Below are positions 8,929 through 17,507 of a stretch of DNA of 64,000 nucleotides, one piece after another (the stretch's first letter is position 1; every line of letters starts with the position of its first letter). The position numbers and the translations under genes are program-made. A model generated the notes under the pieces. The model ran no database searches. It was not told the DNA's origin and saw only the letters and a list, made by a program, of their open reading frames with translations. This DNA is from Acidobacteriota bacterium (lineage in GTDB: Bacteria > Acidobacteriota > Thermoanaerobaculia > Multivoradales > SZUA-115), in NCBI GenBank assembly GCA_024277255.1, contig JAJRVQ010000024.1, positions 1-64,000 on the forward strand, given 5' to 3'.

Positions 8929-10794
8929 TTCGCGGATGGTCTCGGCGTCGAGTTCGACCCGTTCCGCCTTGCGCACTCCGCGCAGCTCCACCGCCGCCAG
9001 GGCGAGCCGTTCGAGTTTCAGCGGCTCACCGCTCAGCGGCACCGCGGCCTGCCCGCCCGCCGCCAGCAGGTTCTCTAGCTCGCCGGGATCATGCGCGAGG
9101 TCGTACAGCTCGTCACCTCGATGTTGGTGGTGGATGTACTTGAACCGCTCGCTACGCGCGGCGACGACCGGGTAGGCGCCTTCTTGCGCGATCTCCACCA
9201 CCGCTTCGCCGCAGTGGGCCATTTCGGGTGGCCGGCTACCTAGCCGGATCATCGGTACCAGGCTGCAACCGGCGAGGTCGGCTCGCCCGCCACCGTCCGT
9301 CGGTGCCTTGACCCCGGTCAGGTCGAGAATCGTCGGCAGCAGATCGATCAAGCGCACCTGCTGGCCGATCCGCCGGCCCGCCGAGCGATTGTCCGGCAGC
9401 TTGATGATCAACGGCACGCGGACCAATTCCTCGTAGGGGACCGTGCTGTGCGAGATGAAGCCGTGTTCCCCAAAGCCGTCGCCATGGTCGGAGGTGACCA
9501 CGATGAGGCTGCTGTCGTAGCGCCCCTCGCGCTTCAATTTCTCGAAGAGCCTCCCGATTTGCCCGTCGATCGCCCTCAGCTGGCCGTCGTAGTAGGAGCG
9601 CAGCTGGGCGATCTGGGCCGAAGTCAGCGTTCGCTCACCGCTGCGCACCTCGTGCAGGAAGGAGCCCCACTGGGCGAGATCGATATCCTCGTAAAAACCC
9701 AAGTCCGCCGCACCACCGAACATCGTGTCGTAGGGCGGTGAGGGCCGGTAGGGGTCGTGCAGATCGATGTAGTGCAGGTAGGCGAAGAAGGGGTAACGGC
9801 GGCCGGCGCGACCCAACCAGCGGCCGAATCGGCGGTTGATGCGCTCGATATTTCCTTGCTGGTCTTGGTAGTCGACGAAACCCTGAGCAAAGCCCATCTC
9901 GCCCCGCAAGTGGCTATTCTGCACCCAGGCTGCGGTCAGGTAGCCATGACCGCGCAACGCCTCGGCCAGCGTGGTCTCCTCGGCCGAGAGCAGGTCGGCG
10001 GTGACCGAATCGGGATCGTTCGGATCCTCACGGTGGCTTCCCCAGTAAACGCCGTGCTGGTACGGGTAGCGACCGGTGAACAGCGAGGCGATGCTGCTCT
10101 TGGTGAAGGTGCTGGCGCTCACCGCCTGCTCGAAGAGGATGCCGTCGGCGGCAAAGGCGTCGATGGCCGGTGTCGTCGCCCGCGGGTATCCGTAGGCGCC
10201 CAGTTCGTCGGCACGCAAGGCATCGACCAGCAGGACGAAGACGTCGAGCCGTGCCTTGTCCTGACCGGGGCGAAACGCAGCCGCGGTGACCAGTGCCAGG
10301 CCGCCGGCCACGATCAGGGGAGCGTAGGACCACCGCAGCGCTCGCCCACCGCGCTGAGCGGCCGGCGTTCGCCGATCGGCCGTGCGCACGCGATAGGCGG
10401 CCAGGAGGAGCGCCACCGCCGCCGCGCTGACCAAGGCCAGATTGGGCCACAGGGCGTAGGGCTTGAAGATCTCCGCGGGACGAACTCCCAACTCCCGATT
10501 AAGCCGGTAGCCTAGCCAGGCGACCACCGGTGCTAAGGCCAATGCAGCACCGAAGTGGCTACCCCAGAACCTCGTGGCACGAGTCCCCATCACCGCCGAC
10601 CACAGCTTGGCGAGAACGAGAAAGAGAGAGGCCAGAAGTAGCCCCTCGACGGCCAAGGGCAAGACACTGGCCGCCAACAGCGCCGGGAAACCGGCCTTGG
10701 CCAGAGGCGCGGCGTCGGCGAGCGCTACCAGGATGCCACCGAGAACTCCTAGACTCAGAGGCCAGGGCAGAGGCCGCCGGAGGTTCACCGCCAT
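8902..10794 (-). CDS. Membrane-anchored sulfatase-fold (alkaline phosphatase superfamily) protein
   Basis: A 630-residue protein with about five hydrophobic helices in the first 170 residues, followed by a sulfatase-type catalytic domain. The topology (N-terminal membrane helices, then an outside catalytic domain) is like LtaS/EptA-type transferases. Metal-site motifs are LLVDALRADELGAYGY and VTSDHGDGFGEHG. The nucleophile region reads T-K-S-S-I-A-S-L-F-T-G, with Thr231 where formylglycine sulfatases have Cys or Ser, as in its convergent partner. I chose the ATG at 10794, preceded by GAGG at a good distance; an upstream start at 10833 is possible and would overlap the GT4 gene. It lies 10 nt downstream of the GT4 gene, in the same operon. 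Confidence 0.85.
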   Translation of the reverse strand: MAVNLRRPLPWPLSLGVLGGILVALADAAPLAKAGFPALLAASVLPLAVEGLLLASLFLVLAKLWSAVMGTRATRFWGSHFGAALALAPVVAWLGYRLNRELGVRPAEIFKPYALWPNLALVSAAAVALLLAAYRVRTADRRTPAAQRGGRALRWSYAPLIVAGGLALVTAAAFRPGQDKARLDVFVLLVDALRADELGAYGYPRATTPAIDAFAADGILFEQAVSASTFTKSSIASLFTGRYPYQHGVYWGSHREDPNDPDSVTADLLSAEETTLAEALRGHGYLTAAWVQNSHLRGEMGFAQGFVDYQDQQGNIERINRRFGRWLGRAGRRYPFFAYLHYIDLHDPYRPSPPYDTMFGGAADLGFYEDIDLAQWGSFLHEVRSGERTLTSAQIAQLRSYYDGQLRAIDGQIGRLFEKLKREGRYDSSLIVVTSDHGDGFGEHGFISHSTVPYEELVRVPLIIKLPDNRSAGRRIGQQVRLIDLLPTILDLTGVKAPTDGGGRADLAGCSLVPMIRLGSRPPEMAHCGEAVVEIAQEGAYPVVAARSERFKYIHHQHRGDELYDLAHDPGELENLLAAGGQAAVPLSGEPLKLERLALAAVELRGVRKAERVELDAETIRELKALGYLD

Positions 10795-10804
10795 ACCGCT
10801 GCCC

Positions 10805-12064
10805 TCACGGCCCTTCCACTGGCCGCGGAACAACAGCGCGCGGGGGCTCGCCCGCTACCGCGGCTCGATAGAGCCGATGGTGAACCTCGGCCACGGCGTC
10901 CCAGTTGAGTTCCTCGGCCACCCGCAGCCGGGCGGCCTCTCCCAAGCGGCGAGCCAGTTCGCCGTCCGCCAGCAATCCGTTGACCGCGGCGGCGAGGGCA
11001 TCGGGGTTCTTCTCCTCGACCAGTAAACCGGAAACATCGTCTTCGATCGCCAGGGGCATTCCGGAGACATCGCTCGCCACCACCGGGCGGCCTCCGGCCA
11101 TCGCCTCGAGAACGACGATCGGCAAACCATCCACGTTGCCCTTGGGGTCGCGGATCGAGGGCATGACAAAGATCTCCGAGGCGGCGATCAGGGCCAGAAC
11201 CTCCGGGTGGGACAGCCCTCCGGTGAAGAGAATTCGATCGCCCAAATCGAGCTGCGCGGCCTGGGCGCGCAACTCTTCCTCGATGTCGCCATCGCCGCCG
11301 ATGACGATACGGACCTCCGGGTCCTGCGCCAAGATCTGAGGCGCCGCCTGCAGGAGGTAGCGAAAGCCTTTCTTGTAGACCAAGCGGCCCACCGCCACCA
11401 CCAGGCGGCCGGAAAGGTCGAAGCGATGACCCAACTCCTCGACGGCGTTGCCGACCGGCGGTTCGATGTCGGTGCCGTTGGCGACCAGCAGGACCTTCTC
11501 CGCGTGCCGCTCTCCACCGATCGCCAACAGCCGGTGGCGCAGCTCCGAACTACACGATGTGACGTGCGCCGCGCCGCGCAACGCTCGCCGGGCCAGCGCC
11601 CGAAAGAGGCCGTTGCGTTCCGCCATGAAGACATCCGAACCATGCAGTGTCGCCGCGTAGGGAATGCCGGCGGCCGCTGCCGCCCGCGCCGCGACGAAGC
11701 CGTTGGGCAGAATCCAGTGGGCATGAACGAGATCGATCCTCTGAGCGGCGATCAGCCGCCGCAAGGCACGCTCGGCGGCCAGGAAGTAGAGCGGCGCCTG
11801 CAGATAGGCTCTGGCGCGCAATCCGACATCGCGCTTCATCGTCCTCGAATAGCCCAGTTGATGAGCACTATCCGGAAAGACGTAGCGGAACGAGTGGATC
11901 CGCAATGGGCCATGCGGATCCGGGGCGAGTTGCGGATCGAACGGCACCAAGATGTGCATTTCGTGGCCGCGCCGGGCCAGTGCCAGGCAGAGCCGTTCGA
12001 CAAATGTGCCGTGCGTATCGCCGGGAAAACGCGGAAAGCTGTGGGCGAGGACCGCGATTCTCAA
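10805..12064 (-). CDS. Family 4 glycosyltransferase (GT-B fold)
   Basis: A 419-residue GT4 enzyme. N-terminal features are VLAHSFPRFPGDTHGTFVERL and HAHWILPNGFVAARAA, and the C-terminal Rossmann half has GRLVYKKGFRYLL followed by the donor-binding EAMAGGRPVVASDVSG motif with the usual E-x7-E spacing region (DGLPIVVLEAMA). Such enzymes retain the anomeric configuration and build surface polysaccharide in the cytoplasm. AGGAG lies 10 nt before the TTG at 12064, giving an MRIAVLAH start; a TTG at 12073 is an alternative. The gene is followed by the sulfatase-fold membrane gene. Donor and acceptor cannot be told from sequence. Confidence 0.9.
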   Translation of the reverse strand: MRIAVLAHSFPRFPGDTHGTFVERLCLALARRGHEMHILVPFDPQLAPDPHGPLRIHSFRYVFPDSAHQLGYSRTMKRDVGLRARAYLQAPLYFLAAERALRRLIAAQRIDLVHAHWILPNGFVAARAAAAAGIPYAATLHGSDVFMAERNGLFRALARRALRGAAHVTSCSSELRHRLLAIGGERHAEKVLLVANGTDIEPPVGNAVEELGHRFDLSGRLVVAVGRLVYKKGFRYLLQAAPQILAQDPEVRIVIGGDGDIEEELRAQAAQLDLGDRILFTGGLSHPEVLALIAASEIFVMPSIRDPKGNVDGLPIVVLEAMAGGRPVVASDVSGMPLAIEDDVSGLLVEEKNPDALAAAVNGLLADGELARRLGEAARLRVAEELNWDAVAEVHHRLYRAAVAGEPPRAVVPRPVEGP

Positions 12065-12124
12065 CTTCGACAAGCTCCTACGGAGAGGTTCGATCAGGCT
12101 GGCTCGAACAACCGAGCGCGCCGC

Positions 12125-13312
12125 CTACTGCGAGGTGGAACCGAAGTTGGCCGCGAGTTGTGCCAGGTCGACTCCATCGACGACTCCGTCCATGTTGAAG
12201 TCGGCTTGTGAATTGTAGGCCGTGGCCCCGGTGCGCGCCCCAAAGGAAAGTCCGAACTCCACCAAGTCAGCACCGTCCACCCGCCCGCTGAGGTCGAGGT
12301 CGCCGGTGAGGAAGACCGTTCCGGCGGTGATGAAGCGGGCGATCTGACGATCGGTCACATTGGTGGGAACCGCCTGATCCCGCGAGCGCAGACCGACGGT
12401 GACCACGGCGCCAAACGGATCCCCGTTGCGAAAGCGAAACTCGGCCTGCCGGCTGTTGCCGTTGGCGGTGGCGGCCACGACCTGGCCGTTGACCAGCAGG
12501 CTACTGTTGGCCAGATCGAGGCCGGCACCGAAATCCCAGATCTCGACCACGATGTCGGTGTTTCGATTGACCCCGCGCTCGCCGTTGAACGGGCGCAAGA
12601 GTCCGGTCACCGGCGGCACCGTGTCGTTGTCGGTAATCACGTCGAAGAAAATCCGCGCCATCAAGTCGTACCCGGATGCGTTCGGATGGCCGACGTGATC
12701 GACCGGGTCATCCCAGTAGAGCCCGGCGAAGCGGTTGGGTTGCTCGCCGAAGACTTCAAAGTTGTCGGCCAGCTCACGAGAGGTGACCCCGGCTTGATTG
12801 CGAATCTCTTCGCAGGTGCGCTGGTTGGCCAGGTTCTTCGAGTCGGTACTGGCCGTGGGGATGCGCGGAATCAAGGTCGCCTCGATCACTTCAAAACCGG
12901 CGTTCTCGGCCTTGCGGGCCATCTCACCCAGATTGAAGATGGTGGTGTTGCGCGAGATGAAGCGCGAGATGTCGTTGGAGCCCTCCATCAGCAGCAGGAC
13001 ATCGCCCCCCTCCGCCAGCACGGAGTCGATACGGGTCAATCCTTCCGGCGTTCGCTCACCGCCCAAGCCGCGATTGACCACCACCGCGTTGCGACCGGCA
13101 TCGGTCAAGAGAGTCTGAAGGCGAGGCACATAGCCGCAAGGGTCGCACCCATCGGTGTCGCCGGTGCCCTCGGTGATGCTGTCGCCAAAACCGACGTAGC
13201 GAGTCTGCGCCTGAAGCGACCCGCACAGCGCGAGCAGGACTAACACCAGGGCCAGCGGGAGAGAACGCACCGCCGGCCGGCAGGGCACTGAGAACCTCTC
13301 AAGGTGGCTCAT
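12125..13312 (-). CDS. Secreted SGNH/GDSL hydrolase with dockerin-like C-terminal repeats
   Basis: A 395-residue exported protein: signal peptide ending in GSLQAQ, then an SGNH esterase domain with GDSITEG (catalytic Ser, block I), GSNDI (block III) and DHVGHPNASGY (Asp/His, block V). A middle part (about 215-330) is beta-rich. The last 60 residues hold two EF-hand-like repeats, DLDLSGRVDGADLVEFGLSF and DFNMDGVVDGVDLAQLAANF, as in type I dockerins. Family members are carbohydrate esterases or lipases; the substrate is unknown. Its ATG has GGGGAGGT just upstream and overlaps the stop of the preceding gene by ATGA, so the two are coupled. No cohesin is seen in the window. Confidence 0.87.
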   Translation of the reverse strand: MSHLERFSVPCRPAVRSLPLALVLVLLALCGSLQAQTRYVGFGDSITEGTGDTDGCDPCGYVPRLQTLLTDAGRNAVVVNRGLGGERTPEGLTRIDSVLAEGGDVLLLMEGSNDISRFISRNTTIFNLGEMARKAENAGFEVIEATLIPRIPTASTDSKNLANQRTCEEIRNQAGVTSRELADNFEVFGEQPNRFAGLYWDDPVDHVGHPNASGYDLMARIFFDVITDNDTVPPVTGLLRPFNGERGVNRNTDIVVEIWDFGAGLDLANSSLLVNGQVVAATANGNSRQAEFRFRNGDPFGAVVTVGLRSRDQAVPTNVTDRQIARFITAGTVFLTGDLDLSGRVDGADLVEFGLSFGARTGATAYNSQADFNMDGVVDGVDLAQLAANFGSTSQ

Positions 13313-14361
13313 TGCACCTCCCCGTCGACCCAGGCGACCACCCTTGCTGCCTTTGCTCGACCGGGCCAGCGCAGCCGCAGAGCGCCCTGTGCCGTTTCAC
13401 CGGCAACCGGCCGGCTCGGCCCCGGTGCCGCGACCTTGGCGTGGCGCAGGACCTTGCCTCGTGAGTCGAGTTCCACCACCGTCCAGCTGCGCGGCAACGC
13501 CGTGCGGTAGAGCAACTTGCGGTTCTGCCCTTCCCCCGAGAAGCTAGGGAAGAGCGAACCCGCCTGGCCGATCATCGTCTCGCCGAGCCATTGGCCGGCG
13601 GTGTAGCGGGCGGTCACCAACCTGTAGTCGCTGCCGTCATAACGGCTCCAGGCGAGCAGCGCGCCGGTACCGGCGGCGCTCAAGGCCGGCGCGATGTCCG
13701 GGACCGCGTTGTTCGCCGAAACCCGCTGCACGGCGGACCAGCCTTCTCCGTAGCTCGAACTGGCGACAATCTCGTCGTCCTCGCCGTCGAAGCGGCTCCA
13801 CACCAAGAGCCAGGAGCCGTCGGCCAGCACGGCGCCGGAGAGAGCCAGCTGGCTTCCCCCCTCGAATCCGGCCACCGTCTCGACATCCCGCCAGCCCTGA
13901 CCGTTCCACCGCGCGGCGCGCACCGCCAGAGTGTCCTGCGCGGCGCCCTCGAGCCAGGCGATGCCGACCAGTTGCCCCCCTTCCGTCATCAAGACGGGTT
14001 GGCAACGAATGGCCGATGTTGTGGCGGGCAGCGCTGGCAAGGTGCGCGACCGGCTGTCGCCGCCTTCGACCACGAACAGGCGGTGGACGCCCTGGTCGGT
14101 CTGCCGGCTTCCAGCGAGCAGATAGCCACCGGCAGCGCCACGCAGCGAATCGAGGAAGAAACCGGATGGCAACTCGATCAATTCGGCCGCATTGCCGGCG
14201 ACCTCGACGAGAACACCGGCTCGGGTGGGCCAGGCAACGATGGAGTGACCTTCAAAATCCGCCCGCAACGGCGGTTCGCCGGCCATCGAGGCACCGGCAG
14301 CGGCAAGGATCAAACAGGCTGCAGCGCAGCAGGCCAGCAGCGAAGAACGCGCAGTCATCAT
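13309..14361 (-). CDS. Exported beta-propeller-like protein of unknown function
   Basis: A 350-residue protein with a signal peptide (hydrophobic stretch, then AGASMAGE). The body contains repeated blade-like patterns such as SWLLVWSRFDGEDDEIVASS and ALLAWSRYDGSDYRLVTARY, typical of sialidase-like or other beta-propellers; I cannot name a family. The ATG at 14361 lies only 7 nt behind a TAGTAT -10 box, so the mRNA may be leaderless; an ATG at 14358 is the alternative. A frame extension to a TTG at 14397 is unlikely since that TTG is part of the -35 box. It is first in an operon with the GDSL hydrolase. Confidence 0.75.
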   Translation of the reverse strand: MMTARSSLLACCAAACLILAAAGASMAGEPPLRADFEGHSIVAWPTRAGVLVEVAGNAAELIELPSGFFLDSLRGAAGGYLLAGSRQTDQGVHRLFVVEGGDSRSRTLPALPATTSAIRCQPVLMTEGGQLVGIAWLEGAAQDTLAVRAARWNGQGWRDVETVAGFEGGSQLALSGAVLADGSWLLVWSRFDGEDDEIVASSSYGEGWSAVQRVSANNAVPDIAPALSAAGTGALLAWSRYDGSDYRLVTARYTAGQWLGETMIGQAGSLFPSFSGEGQNRKLLYRTALPRSWTVVELDSRGKVLRHAKVAAPGPSRPVAGETAQGALRLRWPGRAKAARVVAWVDGEVQ

Positions 14362-14368
14362 GAGCGCA

Positions 14369-14397
14369 ATACTAGGAACCCGCTCAACTGCTGTCAA
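14369..14397 (-). promoter_or_regulatory. Sigma70-type promoter of the 14361/13312 operon
   Basis: On the minus strand TTGACA (14397-14392), a 17-nt spacer and TAGTAT (14374-14369) match the sigma70 consensus closely. The predicted transcription start falls at or next to the ATG at 14361, implying a leaderless or nearly leaderless message. Confidence 0.7.
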
Positions 14398-14505
14398 CGA
14401 AAAGCACTACCGCACGCCGGGCAAGATCATGTCCACCGTGAATCTCGCTCGGGCGTGAGGCTGCAACGCCTTTGTTCATGCAGGTTTACACGGCTAGGCT
14501 GAATC
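14398..14505. other. Intergenic stretch between divergent promoters
   Basis: Together with the flanking promoters and the plus-strand leader, the non-coding stretch between the divergent genes runs 14362-14663 (302 nt). Apart from the two promoters described separately I see no RNA gene and no convincing open frame here. Confidence 0.5.
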
Positions 14506-14534
14506 TTGCCTTCGATCACTGAATCGCCTATACT
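14506..14534 (+). promoter_or_regulatory. Sigma70-type promoter of the 14664 gene
   Basis: TTGCCT (14506-14511), a 17-nt spacer and TATACT (14529-14534) form a strong sigma70-like promoter. It implies a leader of about 120 nt ahead of the ATG at 14664. Confidence 0.7.
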
Positions 14535-14663
14535 TCTGACGCAAGAATTGCTGTAGTGGCATGAAGATCCTTCTTGAACGCCCCTTGAGGTACCGGCCAT
14601 GCCATCGCTCTTTGCTTTGGTTCACCGCAGGACCAACCCCGCCATCCACGGAGAATCCCCCGC

Positions 14664-16034
14664 ATGAAGAAGCTCAGTCTGTATGCAATCGCCTTTACCT
14701 TCGCTCTGCTCGCCGCGCTACCCGTGCTAGCCGGCTCGGTCTACGTTCCGCTGGCGACGGTCCGCGAAATCGGCCCCTACACCTTCACCACTGAGATTAC
14801 CGTCACCAACAAGGGTGGGACGGAAGATCGGCGGTTCACGACCTTCTTCATCGAGCAGGGCACCGACGGCACTCCCCGACCAGGCGCCAACAACTCGGCG
14901 ACCCTGACCCCGGGAGCCTCCAACGTCTTCGGCCTTGGCCTGAAGCAGGGCGACACCGGAATGCTCGAGATCGACGGCCCGCCACAGATCGCGGCCAGCG
15001 CCCGCTTGATGGTCTCGGAAGATGGTGTCGACATCGGGCGCGTCGCCTTGCCGGTCATCTCCTCGGACAACGTTTTCCGCGCCGGTACCACCGCCTATCT
15101 TCAATCCTGGGGTCGCGACAGTGGTTCCGGCTTGGTCACCGACTTTGGCATGATGAACCTGTCCAAAGAGGCCTCTTCGTGCGAGGTCGATGTCCATTCC
15201 GCCAATGGAACCGAATTGACGCCAACGGTTCTCCTCGGGATGAAACCGTTGAGCCACATTCATTTCATCGATGCACTGAACATCCTCCAAGTCGACAAGA
15301 TCGATCTGGCTCGGGTCGCGGTGAGCTGCAACCGCGAGTTCTTCATCTATTCGCTGCGCTACAACCAGCAATCCGGACAACTCGCCTTCCAGGTGCCTTC
15401 CGGCACCGGTGCCTCGACCCTGCCCACCGGCGGCGCCCCGCCGGCTGGTCCCGGCTGCTCGGCAGCCGGTAACGATGTCTGCTTCGAGGAGCAGGGGATC
15501 TTCTTCACCCCGGATCCGGGCAACCCGGTCAAGCGGCTTATCTACGATCCGCCGGATGGTAGCTACAGCAAGCTCGTCGCCACCTTGCAGGTGCGCAACG
15601 GCGGCTGGTTCGCCGGGCGGCCGAACGGCTCTCACAACATCTTCTGGCTGGTCCGGGACAAGAACAAGGACATGTTCGGCTATGTCAACGTTCGCGGACC
15701 CAACACCAACGACCTGTTCGTGCGCCACGGCTTCAACCTGTCGCAGGGCGACAAGCCGCGCCTCTCAACGGGCTTCCAACACCCGGAGGGTGCGACTTAC
15801 ACCTACCAGTACACCTATGACGCCGCGCAGCGGATCGTCGAGCTGATCGTCTCCGACGAGAGTGGGATTCCGATCCTCAACCTCCGTGGTACGCCCAACA
15901 TCAATGCCATCGGCTTCGGCGCCAACAACCGAATCTTGATGGACTTCGGCTTCCCGCTGGGTGTCAACCCGAACGAGCCGCCCACCTACGGTTGGGACTA
16001 CAAGAACCTGGTGATCAGGCTGACCCCGCAGTAG
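14664..16034 (+). CDS. Abundant-type secreted protein of unknown function
   Basis: A 456-residue protein with a textbook signal peptide (MKKLSLYAIAFTFALLAALP, cleavage near VLAGS). The first half is beta-rich and resembles Ig-like or fibre-type domains (YTFTTEITVTNKG); a Pro/Gly-rich linker near residue 260 (TLPTGGAPPAGPG) leads to a second domain with two Cys and many aromatic residues. I recognise no catalytic motif. It is transcribed alone from a strong promoter with a long leader and is closed by a strong hairpin terminator, which suggests high, independent expression, for example of a surface or secreted structural protein. That role is inference. Confidence 0.82.
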   Translation: MKKLSLYAIAFTFALLAALPVLAGSVYVPLATVREIGPYTFTTEITVTNKGGTEDRRFTTFFIEQGTDGTPRPGANNSATLTPGASNVFGLGLKQGDTGMLEIDGPPQIAASARLMVSEDGVDIGRVALPVISSDNVFRAGTTAYLQSWGRDSGSGLVTDFGMMNLSKEASSCEVDVHSANGTELTPTVLLGMKPLSHIHFIDALNILQVDKIDLARVAVSCNREFFIYSLRYNQQSGQLAFQVPSGTGASTLPTGGAPPAGPGCSAAGNDVCFEEQGIFFTPDPGNPVKRLIYDPPDGSYSKLVATLQVRNGGWFAGRPNGSHNIFWLVRDKNKDMFGYVNVRGPNTNDLFVRHGFNLSQGDKPRLSTGFQHPEGATYTYQYTYDAAQRIVELIVSDESGIPILNLRGTPNINAIGFGANNRILMDFGFPLGVNPNEPPTYGWDYKNLVIRLTPQ

Positions 16035-16048
16035 CCACCCTTCCCTTC

Positions 16049-16085
16049 GACTCGCAAGGGCCTCCTTCCGAGGCCTTTGCGGGTC
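16049..16085. terminator. Bidirectional hairpin terminator
   Basis: Bases 16049-16063 pair with 16071-16085 over 15 positions (two G-U), around a 7-nt loop. It lies between the stop of the secreted-protein gene (16034) and the stop of the convergent flippase gene (16110). Confidence 0.8.
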
Positions 16086-16109
16086 ACACCTCTACTTCTA
16101 GCAGCCCGG

Positions 16110-17507
16110 TCACTCCTTCTTACGGCTGGCCAGAAAGTCTCGAAACGGCGAGTAGAAGCGTAGCGCCAGCAAGGAACCGGCGACTCCTGTCGCCGCGAAC
16201 GAGGCGATGAAGCGCGGCCACGAGTCGGCAGCCAGCATCGCCGCGGCGATGAGAAAGAAGGGCAGCGGTACCGTGTAGAGCAGTACCAGGTCGGTGACCA
16301 ATCGGCGGATACGCAGCGAGAAGATCTGTGACATGCGCCAGGCCATCAGCAGGTTTCCCAGCGGCAAGAAGTTGGCCCAGGCCATGCCGGCGGCACCCCA
16401 GCGGTGGGTGAACCACGTTCCGAAGACAACCAGCGAGACCAGGTTCACTGTCGAGCACAAGAGCCAGAGTCGATCTTCGTCTCGCACCTTGAGCACCTCG
16501 CCCCCGAGTTCGGCGAAGAGATCGAGAAAGGGGACGAAGCAGAGGATCCTGAGCAGCGGCACCGCCGGCCCCCACTGCGGCCCGAGCAGGATGGCCACCA
16601 CCTTCTCGGCGTTGAAGAAGAGGAAGTAGCCGGCGGTCACCTGCGAGAAGCACAAGATGACCGTGGCAAAACGAAAGGCCTCGAAGAAGCGGTCTATCCG
16701 ATCGCGGTACTCGACCAGCGCCGGCAACAGGGCGCGGGGTGCCATGATCACCGGTACCAGGAAGACGATCCCGTAGGCCCGGGCGTACTGCCCAACCGTC
16801 GCGGTCGCGGCAAAGGTCTCGATGATGTAGATGTCGATGTAGGCCACCAGCTGGAGGACGATCCAGACCAGAAAGAGCACCCGGCTGCGTCGCATCAGGT
16901 CGACGATCAACTCCGGCTCGAGAACCAGCGGCACCTTCCTCCAGGCCTGCATCCAGACCGCGGTGGCAAAGACCGCGGCGGCGGCCAGCTCGCCGGCCAC
17001 CAAGCTCCACACGCCCCAGCCCAGCCATGCCAGGGTCAACGAAACCGCGGCGGCCACCAGCCCACGGCCGATCTCCGGCATGACCAGGCGGCCGATGCGC
17101 AGTTCCCGTTCAAAGAAGGTACGCGGCGCCACCACGATTCCGTCGAGAATCACCCAGACGGCCATCGCCCGGATCAGGGCCGGCAACTCCGGCGTCAAGA
17201 AGGCGAACAGCGGCGCGGCGAGAAAGAGGCCGAGCGCCACCAGGACTCCCATTACCAGACTGAAGGCCAGCACTGTGCCGTAGGGTTTGCGCCGGTCGCG
17301 CATGAGCTGGAAGTTGAGTCCCAGATCACGCACGGCGGAGGCGAGGATGATGGCTCGCAGCGCCTGCTCGTAGAGTCCGTGCGCCTCCGGCACCAGCAGC
17401 CGAGCGAGGATCATCCGGGTGGCAAAGGCCACCAACAACCGTGTTCCTAGGCTGAAGTAACTGGCGACGGTCGAGCTGAGAAAGCGCCGCTCGGTGCTAG
17501 CGCTCAT
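16110..17507 (-). CDS. Polysaccharide flippase (MOP/MATE-type Wzx-like)
   Basis: A 465-residue integral membrane protein with 12-14 predicted helices. It has the basic N-terminus and helix pattern of oligosaccharide flippases, e.g. TRMILARLLVPEAHGLYEQA near residue 30, the family's 'ARLLxPxxxGxY' hallmark. It would flip lipid-linked glycan units across the inner membrane for assembly by polymerase or ligase (an O-antigen-type ligase is at 22962). I chose the ATG at 17507; it overlaps the last codons of rfbG (stop at 17497), so the two are one operon. The frame upstream of that start lies inside rfbG and is not coding. Confidence 0.87.
   Translation of the reverse strand: MSASTERRFLSSTVASYFSLGTRLLVAFATRMILARLLVPEAHGLYEQALRAIILASAVRDLGLNFQLMRDRRKPYGTVLAFSLVMGVLVALGLFLAAPLFAFLTPELPALIRAMAVWVILDGIVVAPRTFFERELRIGRLVMPEIGRGLVAAAVSLTLAWLGWGVWSLVAGELAAAAVFATAVWMQAWRKVPLVLEPELIVDLMRRSRVLFLVWIVLQLVAYIDIYIIETFAATATVGQYARAYGIVFLVPVIMAPRALLPALVEYRDRIDRFFEAFRFATVILCFSQVTAGYFLFFNAEKVVAILLGPQWGPAVPLLRILCFVPFLDLFAELGGEVLKVRDEDRLWLLCSTVNLVSLVVFGTWFTHRWGAAGMAWANFLPLGNLLMAWRMSQIFSLRIRRLVTDLVLLYTVPLPFFLIAAAMLAADSWPRFIASFAATGVAGSLLALRFYSPFRDFLASRKKE

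Noticed and set aside
11207-12211. A 334-codon plus-strand open frame over the GT4 gene
   Set aside because: Antisense to a clear glycosyltransferase; composition rich in Arg/Gln/His without pattern.
16404-17450. A 348-codon plus-strand open frame over the flippase gene
   Set aside because: Low-complexity Glu/His/Gln composition is the reverse of hydrophobic membrane codons.
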